A DNA stretch of 10,156 nucleotides, taken from NCBI GenBank assembly GCA_025937615.1, contig JAICRA010000025.1, positions 1-10,156 on the forward strand. Reading direction: 5' to 3'. Below are positions 6,543-10,156 of the stretch, in pieces. The first letter of the stretch is position 1; the number at the start of each line of letters is the position of its first letter. A program made the position numbers and the translations under genes. The DNA comes from Thermomicrobiales bacterium (GTDB taxonomy: Bacteria > Chloroflexota > Chloroflexia > Thermomicrobiales > UBA6265). The notes under the pieces were generated by a model. It had not been told where the DNA came from, searched no databases, and was given only the letters and a program-made list of their open reading frames with translations.

Positions 6543-6821
6543 GTGAAGGAAGAGAATGAGCCCGACGTCTTCGCCGACAACACGATCACGGAAGAGGAGC
6601 TATTGGCCACTGCGCGTCGCTCGTTGCTGTTTTTGTCGGCCTGCGTCGACGGCGAGATCGCGGACGCTAAGGTGGCGGATCGGATCCTCGCCACACGCGG
6701 ACTCCTGGATTACGCGGCAAAAGTGCCTCGCCTGTTCGATGAGCTGCTGGATGAGCTGCTGACTGGAGTGGTCGAGCTGAGCGACGAAGACGTAGGTCGC
6801 ATCACAAGCGCGCTGGACTAG
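6543..6821 (+). CDS. Small acidic helical protein of unknown function
   Basis: From the GTG at 6543 the product is 92 residues, rich in Glu, Asp and Leu and almost certainly helical. I do not recognise the family. The start is chosen by GGAGGA at 6530-6535; upstream in-frame starts would lengthen it to 99 or 108 residues. Residues 66-73 read DELLDELL and are encoded by a perfect tandem duplication of a 12-base unit. There is one cysteine (C34), no transmembrane segment, no signal peptide and no metal motif. The last residues (LSDEDVGRITSALD) look like a capped helix. It stands alone between the permease genes and the ureohydrolase operon, 170 bp from the former and 179 bp from the latter start. 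It could be a subunit or chaperone for a neighbour, or unrelated. A third possibility, that it is not translated, is less likely given its ribosome site and codon usage resembling the neighbours. Confidence 0.65.
   Translation: MKEENEPDVFADNTITEEELLATARRSLLFLSACVDGEIADAKVADRILATRGLLDYAAKVPRLFDELLDELLTGVVELSDEDVGRITSALD
6738..6761 (+). repeat. Perfect 12-bp in-frame tandem duplication (DELL x2)
   Basis: GATGAGCTGCTG occurs at 6738-6749 and immediately again at 6750-6761 inside the small acidic gene, keeping the frame and duplicating Asp-Glu-Leu-Leu. Identical synonymous codons in both copies suggest a recent duplication by slippage. Confidence 0.85.
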
Positions 6822-6832
6822 AGCGCCGCTCA

Positions 6833-6845
6833 ACGGGTGACCCGT
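6833..6845. promoter_or_regulatory. 13-bp palindrome ACGGGTGACCCGT, candidate operator
   Basis: Two perfect 6-bp arms flank a single central base in the spacer upstream of the ureohydrolase operon, 11 bp after the small gene's stop. It would be an operator-sized target for a dimeric repressor or a short hairpin. No regulator gene is in the window, so function is inferred from position and symmetry only. Confidence 0.35.
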
Positions 6846-6878
6846 GATCGTAATCAACCGGGCTGAGGACCAGTAACT

Positions 6879-6890
6879 ACTGTTCACAGT
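6879..6890. promoter_or_regulatory. 12-bp palindrome ACTGTTCACAGT, second candidate operator
   Basis: Perfect 5-bp arms (ACTGT and ACAGT) surround a TC centre, about 110 bp before the preferred ureohydrolase start. The sequence TAACTA at 6874-6879 overlaps it and could be a -10 box, although no good -35 box is found 17 bp upstream. The overlap of a possible -10 with a palindrome would fit repression, but this is speculative. Confidence 0.3.
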
Positions 6891-6989
6891 TTTCGCCGAT
6901 GAACATCCCACTCCGGACTCCATACGTCTGCGCCCGGTGCGATTGCCCCAAGTATGCTGCCTTCAGATACGAGCAGATCATCGAGTGTT

Positions 6990-6994
6990 GGAGG
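6990..6994 (+). promoter_or_regulatory. Ribosome binding site that decides the ureohydrolase start
   Basis: GGAGG (followed by GAG) lies six bases before the GTG at 7001. The ATG at 6899 has no purine-rich site in front of it, so 7001 is the better start. Confidence 0.6.
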
Positions 6995-7000
6995 GAGTTC

Positions 7001-8017
7001 GTGGCAATCGGCGTACCACCGCGATTCGGCGTTCCGCATTTGTCGCCAGCGAGCGTCATCAAACGCGCGGGCTGGCAGGACAGTGAAGAACTGCGGGTCA
7101 GCAACTGGCTGACGCCGTGGGATGGCGAGGACCCGCTAGACGCCGGGTTGATCGGGTTACCGTATTCGGGGGCATCCATCAATCCGTCCGGCGCCTATGC
7201 CGCTCCGGAATCGGTCCGCCTCGCCTTCCGCTACAACACGACCTATTCGCCAGACTGGGACACCGACATCCGGCGCCTGCGGGCGCGCGATCTCGGCGAC
7301 GTCGGCGGGCATCTCACCGACGTGACTGTGGCTCACGCCAAGATCGAGACCGCCGTGGCCGCCGCCTGCGCCATCGAGCCGCGTTTCGTACCGGTGATGA
7401 TCGGCGGTGATCACTCCGTCACAGCGCCCGCGGTGCGCGGTTTCTGCGAGGCGAACCCGGACAAGCGCGTCGGCATCATCAACATCGACGCCCACCTCGA
7501 CGTGCGCAACTTCGAGCACGGCCCACACAATGGCACGCCGTTCCGGGCCGTGCTCACCGGCGGTCTGCCGATCGAAGGCCGTAACGTCGTCGAGCTGGGC
7601 ATCCACGGCTTCATGAACGCCGCCAACTACATGCAGTGGGCAAGGGGGCAAGGGGTCACGGTTATCAGCGGCCGCGACTTGCAGCGGCGGGGGATAGCGG
7701 ACTGCATCGCCGAGGCATTGCAGATCGCCGGGGATGGGACCGACCTCATCTACCTGAGCGTCGATATCGACTGCCTGGCCTTCCCCTGGGCGATCGGGAC
7801 ATCGGCCACCTCACCGGAAGGGATGAGCGCCTGGCAGCTGATGGAGGCCGTGTTCGCCTGCGGGCTCGACCCGAAGGTGCGCGCGATCGACCTGGTCGAG
7901 ATCGACCCCAGCCGGGACGTGAAAGATCTCACCAGCCGCACCGGTTGCTCGGTACTGCTGACATTTTTCGCCGGTCTCTACCGCCGGCTCTACGGCGATG
8001 ATGGGTATCGCGCGTGA
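7001..8017 (+). CDS. Ureohydrolase family protein (arginase / agmatinase / formimidoylglutamase superfamily), atypical
   Basis: The product from GTG 7001 is 338 residues. All binuclear-metal ligands of the superfamily are present: His138 in GGDHS (135-139), the Asp-x-His-x-x-Asp set in DAHLD (163-167), and Asp255 and Asp257 in SVDID (253-257). The conserved acidic VEIDPSRD begins at about 299. These enzymes use two Mn (sometimes Ni) ions to hydrolyse guanidino or formimino C-N bonds, releasing urea or formamide. Two loops differ from arginase and agmatinase. The SHGTPF-type loop reads HNGTPF (176-181), with Asn where the catalytic histidine is usual, and the DxDxxDPxxAPG loop reads DIDCLAFPWAIGTS. 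Formimidoylglutamases also lack those features, so a HutG-like or novel substrate is plausible. An in-frame ATG at 6899 would add 34 Cys-rich residues without family resemblance. The stop overlaps the SDR start (GTGA). Confidence 0.88.
   Translation: MAIGVPPRFGVPHLSPASVIKRAGWQDSEELRVSNWLTPWDGEDPLDAGLIGLPYSGASINPSGAYAAPESVRLAFRYNTTYSPDWDTDIRRLRARDLGDVGGHLTDVTVAHAKIETAVAAACAIEPRFVPVMIGGDHSVTAPAVRGFCEANPDKRVGIINIDAHLDVRNFEHGPHNGTPFRAVLTGGLPIEGRNVVELGIHGFMNAANYMQWARGQGVTVISGRDLQRRGIADCIAEALQIAGDGTDLIYLSVDIDCLAFPWAIGTSATSPEGMSAWQLMEAVFACGLDPKVRAIDLVEIDPSRDVKDLTSRTGCSVLLTFFAGLYRRLYGDDGYRA
7638..7655 (+). repeat. G-rich tandem octamer inside the ureohydrolase gene
   Basis: GGGCAAGG is repeated exactly at 7638-7645 and 7646-7653 and is followed by two more G. 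It encodes part of QWARGQGVTV. It gives three G-runs (3, 5 and 4) separated by CAA. The repeat is real; any structural role is doubtful. Confidence 0.6.
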
Positions 8018-8748
8018 CGCACCACGATCTGGCAGGCATGGCCGCCGTTGTCACCGGAGCCGGCAGCGGTGTTGGCAGGGCGGTCGCCATGTCGTTGGCG
8101 GCAGCCGGAGCGACGCCGGTGCTGGTCGGGCGGACGGAAGAACAGCTCCGGGAGACCGCCGCCCTGGTGGCCGACACCGGCGGGCAATCGCTCATCACTC
8201 CCGCCGACGTTACCGACGAAGCGGCGGTGGAAGCAGTCTTCACGGAGGCGGCGGCCGAGTTGGAGGGGATCGACGCCGCGATCCTTGCCGCCGGTGTCGG
8301 GCGCTACGGGCCAGTCGAGTCCTACCCGCTCGCCGACTGGGACCAGACTCTTGCCACCAACCTGACCGGTTCCTTTCTCTGCGCCAAGGCCGCAATCCCG
8401 CATCTTCGCAAGAATGGCGGCGGCGTGATCGTCGCGGTCTCCTCGGGTGCGGGGAAGCAAGGGTATCCGCAGCTCGGCCCCTACAGCGCGTCGAAATTTG
8501 GACTGATGGGGCTGATGCAGGGACTTGCCGGCGAAGTCGCCGCTGATGGCATCAAGGTTTGCACCGTCGTACCGGGCTCGATCCTCACGCCATTCGGCGG
8601 GCGATCGGTCGCCGCGAAACGCGAGGAGATGGCGAGCGATCCTGGGCGGAAGTACCTCTATCCAGAAGATGTCGCCGAGGCCATCCTCTTCTTGCTGCGA
8701 CAGCCGCGGCATGCGTGGACCCAGGAGTTGAACCTCTGGCCATTCTAA
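8014..8748 (+). CDS. Short-chain dehydrogenase/reductase (SDR), classical type
   Basis: This 244-residue protein has a full classical SDR set. The Rossmann glycine motif is TGAGSGVG at 14-21. The GR at 39-40 after the second strand favours NADP(H), and D65 in ADVTD is the usual adenine-contact position. LAAGVG (91-96) stands for NNAG. The tetrad is Asn116, Ser143/144 (VSSGAGKQG), Tyr157 and Lys161 in YSASK. PGSILTPF (187-194) is the usual PGxxxT segment. It would oxidise a secondary alcohol or reduce a ketone in the cytoplasm. Resemblance to FabG-type 3-oxoacyl reductases is generic, and the substrate is not predictable. The GTG start shares four bases (GTGA) with the ureohydrolase stop, so the two genes are tightly coupled and probably act on the same pathway. 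The C-terminus (LNLWPF) is intact. Confidence 0.94.
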   Translation: MTHHDLAGMAAVVTGAGSGVGRAVAMSLAAAGATPVLVGRTEEQLRETAALVADTGGQSLITPADVTDEAAVEAVFTEAAAELEGIDAAILAAGVGRYGPVESYPLADWDQTLATNLTGSFLCAKAAIPHLRKNGGGVIVAVSSGAGKQGYPQLGPYSASKFGLMGLMQGLAGEVAADGIKVCTVVPGSILTPFGGRSVAAKREEMASDPGRKYLYPEDVAEAILFLLRQPRHAWTQELNLWPF

Positions 8749-8780
8749 AAAGACGGTCCGCAACAAGACCGGAAGCGCCG

Positions 8781-9599
8781 ATGCCGCCACTGGCTGGGCG
8801 CTGGACAACGGTCGCGGGTCTGCGCGTCTATTCCCGCGTCGCGGAGACGTCCGAAACGAGCGCAACGCCGATTGTGCACATCCACGGCTTCGCCATTTCC
8901 GGCCGCTATCTGGAACCGACCGCGGCTCGACTCGCGTCACACTACCCGACCTACGTGCCGGATCTGCCGGGGCATGGGTACAGCGAGAAACCGCCCCAAC
9001 CGCTCGGTATCCCCGAGCAGGCCGATGCGCTGGCCGGCTATCTCGACGCCGTCGGTGTCCCGCGCGCGGTCGTCCTCGGCAACTCGACGGGGTGCCTGGT
9101 CGCCGCCGAGTTCGCCCACCGGTATCCGGATCGCATCGAGTGCGCAATCCTCGTGTCACCAGCCGGCGGTCGCCACAACCGGCCCCTTGCGCGGGGCCTT
9201 GTCCAACTAGCACGCGATGGTCTGCGTGAGCCACCCTCGCTGGCGCGCATCGCGGTCCCTGATTACATCCGCTTTGGTCTAGTGAACTCAGTACAGGCTT
9301 TTCGCCGCATGACTCGGTACCCCACTGTGGAGCGGCTCAAGCATGTTCCCGTCCCGTTCCTGGCGGTCATCGGCACACGAGATCCGCTGATTTCGAACTC
9401 GCAAGTGGAAAGGATCTTCCGTTCCCCAGCCGACATAGATCTGGTGCACCACGTTGATGCCGCCCACGCGATCAACTTCAGCCACCCTGAAACCCTTTCG
9501 CGAATCGTCGACGCGTACTTGCGCGGTCAGCGATTGACGGAACAGATGATGGATGATCAGATCATTGCCTATGCAGAGCATGAGCAGAGGAACCCGTAA
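8781..9599 (+). CDS. Alpha/beta hydrolase, first of two
   Basis: From ATG 8781 the product is 272 residues, normal for the fold. The oxyanion-hole motif is HIHGF (33-37), and DLPGHGYSEKP follows at 61-71. The nucleophile elbow is GNSTG (100-104) with Ser102. The acid is likely Asp201 in GTRDPLIS and the catalytic base His229 in DAAHAIN. This set is typical of MhpC/BphD-like C-C hydrolases, esterases, epoxide hydrolases and lactonases, and the subclass cannot be fixed. The frame is open far upstream through the SDR gene, but the hydrolase similarity begins near ATG 8781, which has a modest GGAAG site at 8771-8775. It follows the SDR by 32 bp and its end overlaps the next hydrolase gene by about 20 bp, so it is part of the same operon. 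Confidence 0.9.
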   Translation: MPPLAGRWTTVAGLRVYSRVAETSETSATPIVHIHGFAISGRYLEPTAARLASHYPTYVPDLPGHGYSEKPPQPLGIPEQADALAGYLDAVGVPRAVVLGNSTGCLVAAEFAHRYPDRIECAILVSPAGGRHNRPLARGLVQLARDGLREPPSLARIAVPDYIRFGLVNSVQAFRRMTRYPTVERLKHVPVPFLAVIGTRDPLISNSQVERIFRSPADIDLVHHVDAAHAINFSHPETLSRIVDAYLRGQRLTEQMMDDQIIAYAEHEQRNP

Positions 9600-10156
9600 A
9601 TCCGAGCGGGACCCATTGAACTCTCTCGCCTATGAGGTGGTTGGGTCCGGGCCGCCGTTGATCCTGCTCCACGGGCTCTCGGGTTCCGGTCGCTGGTGGA
9701 GCAGAAACGTTCCCGTCTTCTCACGCAGCTTCCGCACCTACTCCGTCGATCTTCCCGGGTTCGGCCAAAGTCGCGGTGTCCGCTGGTCGCGGTTGGACGA
9801 TATCGCCGACTGGCTCGCCGACTGGCTCATATCCGAGGGTCTGCCTCGAGCGCATGTCGCCGGCCACTCACTCGGTGGAGCGGTGGCGGCACGGCTCGCC
9901 GCGCGCAACCCCGACCGCATCGACCGGCTGGTTCTCGTCGATGCCGCCATCCGTCCCCAAGGGACGCGCGCTTCAGCGCGACCGGCGCACGTCATGCACA
10001 GCATTGGCCGCGGCTCCCTGGGGTTCGCTCCGCTGCTGGTGCGCGATCTGCTGCGCTGCCATCCCCTGAGCATCGTCGCAGCGACTGTCGATGCCATGCA
10101 GACTAACTGGGAGCCGCATCTGACCCAGATCAACGCTCCGACGCTGATTGTCTGGG
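9580..10156 (+). CDS. Alpha/beta hydrolase, second of two (runs off right edge)
   Basis: A reading frame open to the window end gives 192 residues of a second alpha/beta hydrolase. It has LLHGLSGSG (29-37, oxyanion loop), VDLPGFGQS (57-65), the nucleophile elbow GHSLGG (95-100, Ser97), and RNPDRIDRLVLVDAA (109-123). The last visible residues, INAPTLIVW, are the strand that normally leads into the acid loop (GxxD), so the catalytic Asp and His lie beyond the edge. The start is uncertain. ATG 9580 is used here and overlaps the previous gene by 20 bp; ATG 9571 or TTG 9616 are alternatives, none with a strong ribosome site. It is clearly different in sequence from the preceding hydrolase, so the pair is not a recent duplication. 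The substrate is unknown; its operon partners are the ureohydrolase, SDR and first hydrolase. Confidence 0.88.
   Translation, partial: MSRGTRKSERDPLNSLAYEVVGSGPPLILLHGLSGSGRWWSRNVPVFSRSFRTYSVDLPGFGQSRGVRWSRLDDIADWLADWLISEGLPRAHVAGHSLGGAVAARLAARNPDRIDRLVLVDAAIRPQGTRASARPAHVMHSIGRGSLGFAPLLVRDLLRCHPLSIVAATVDAMQTNWEPHLTQINAPTLIVW
9803..9826 (+). repeat. Perfect 12-bp in-frame tandem duplication (ADWL x2)
   Basis: TCGCCGACTGGC occurs at 9803-9814 and again at 9815-9826 in the second hydrolase gene, duplicating Ala-Asp-Trp-Leu (residues 76-83) in a helix before the nucleophile elbow. Both copies are identical at the DNA level, which suggests recent slippage. Confidence 0.85.

Noticed and set aside
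7638..7655. Possible G-quadruplex on the coding strand.
   Set aside because: Only three G-runs of three or more are present, so a stable three-tetrad quadruplex is not expected, and the repeat is explained by coding sequence.
8559..8780. Long N-terminal extension of the first alpha/beta hydrolase through the SDR gene.
   Set aside because: The extension is out of frame with the SDR, Arg-rich and without motif. Hydrolase similarity begins near ATG 8781, which gives a normal family length.
7990..9234. A 414-codon open frame on the minus strand.
   Set aside because: It lies antisense to the end of the ureohydrolase, the complete SDR and the start of an alpha/beta hydrolase with all catalytic motifs. 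Its own product is Arg-rich and motif-free, a usual GC-rich shadow.

Overview
The window looks like chromosomal DNA from a high-GC bacterium. The Tat-exported family-5 binding protein with a long Ala/Gly-rich leader, the duplicated FAH-fold genes and the many small catabolic enzymes would fit Chloroflexota of the Thermomicrobia type. That placement is a recollection of similar gene content, not a computed result. No rRNA, tRNA, phage, transposase or CRISPR array is visible. The region reads as a metabolic neighbourhood.

Layout. One gene at the left edge is on the minus strand (1-305, start of a COG5553-type cupin/thiol dioxygenase-like protein). It diverges across a 305-bp spacer from a run of plus-strand genes that continues to the right edge. 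The run falls into three blocks. (A) 611-2437: two adjacent paralogous fumarylacetoacetate-hydrolase (FAH) family enzymes, with start abutting stop. (B) 2638-6372: a dipeptide/oligopeptide-type ABC importer made of a Tat-signal substrate-binding protein and two permeases, with no ATPase genes. A hairpin and a short heptamer repeat array lie between the binding protein and the permeases. (C) 6543-10156: a small acidic protein of unknown function, then an atypical ureohydrolase (arginase/agmatinase/formimidoylglutamase superfamily), an SDR oxidoreductase (GTGA overlap), and two alpha/beta hydrolases. The second hydrolase overlaps the first by about 20 bp and runs off the window.

How they may work together. 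The importer would bring in a small organic compound. The ureohydrolase would cleave a C-N bond of a guanidino, amidino or formimino group. The SDR would oxidise or reduce a hydroxyl/keto group, and the alpha/beta hydrolases and FAH-family enzymes would cleave C-C or ester/lactone bonds. This is an inference from families and order. No substrate can be read from the sequence, and blocks A, B and C may be separate transcription units.

The observations most worth a second look are: the ureohydrolase, which keeps all metal ligands but has changed catalytic-loop residues; the tandem FAH pair, which has GTNHQG where most relatives have GTPxG; the heptamer repeat array with a degenerate inverted partner flanking a hairpin; and two independent perfect 12-bp in-frame tandem duplications in block C.
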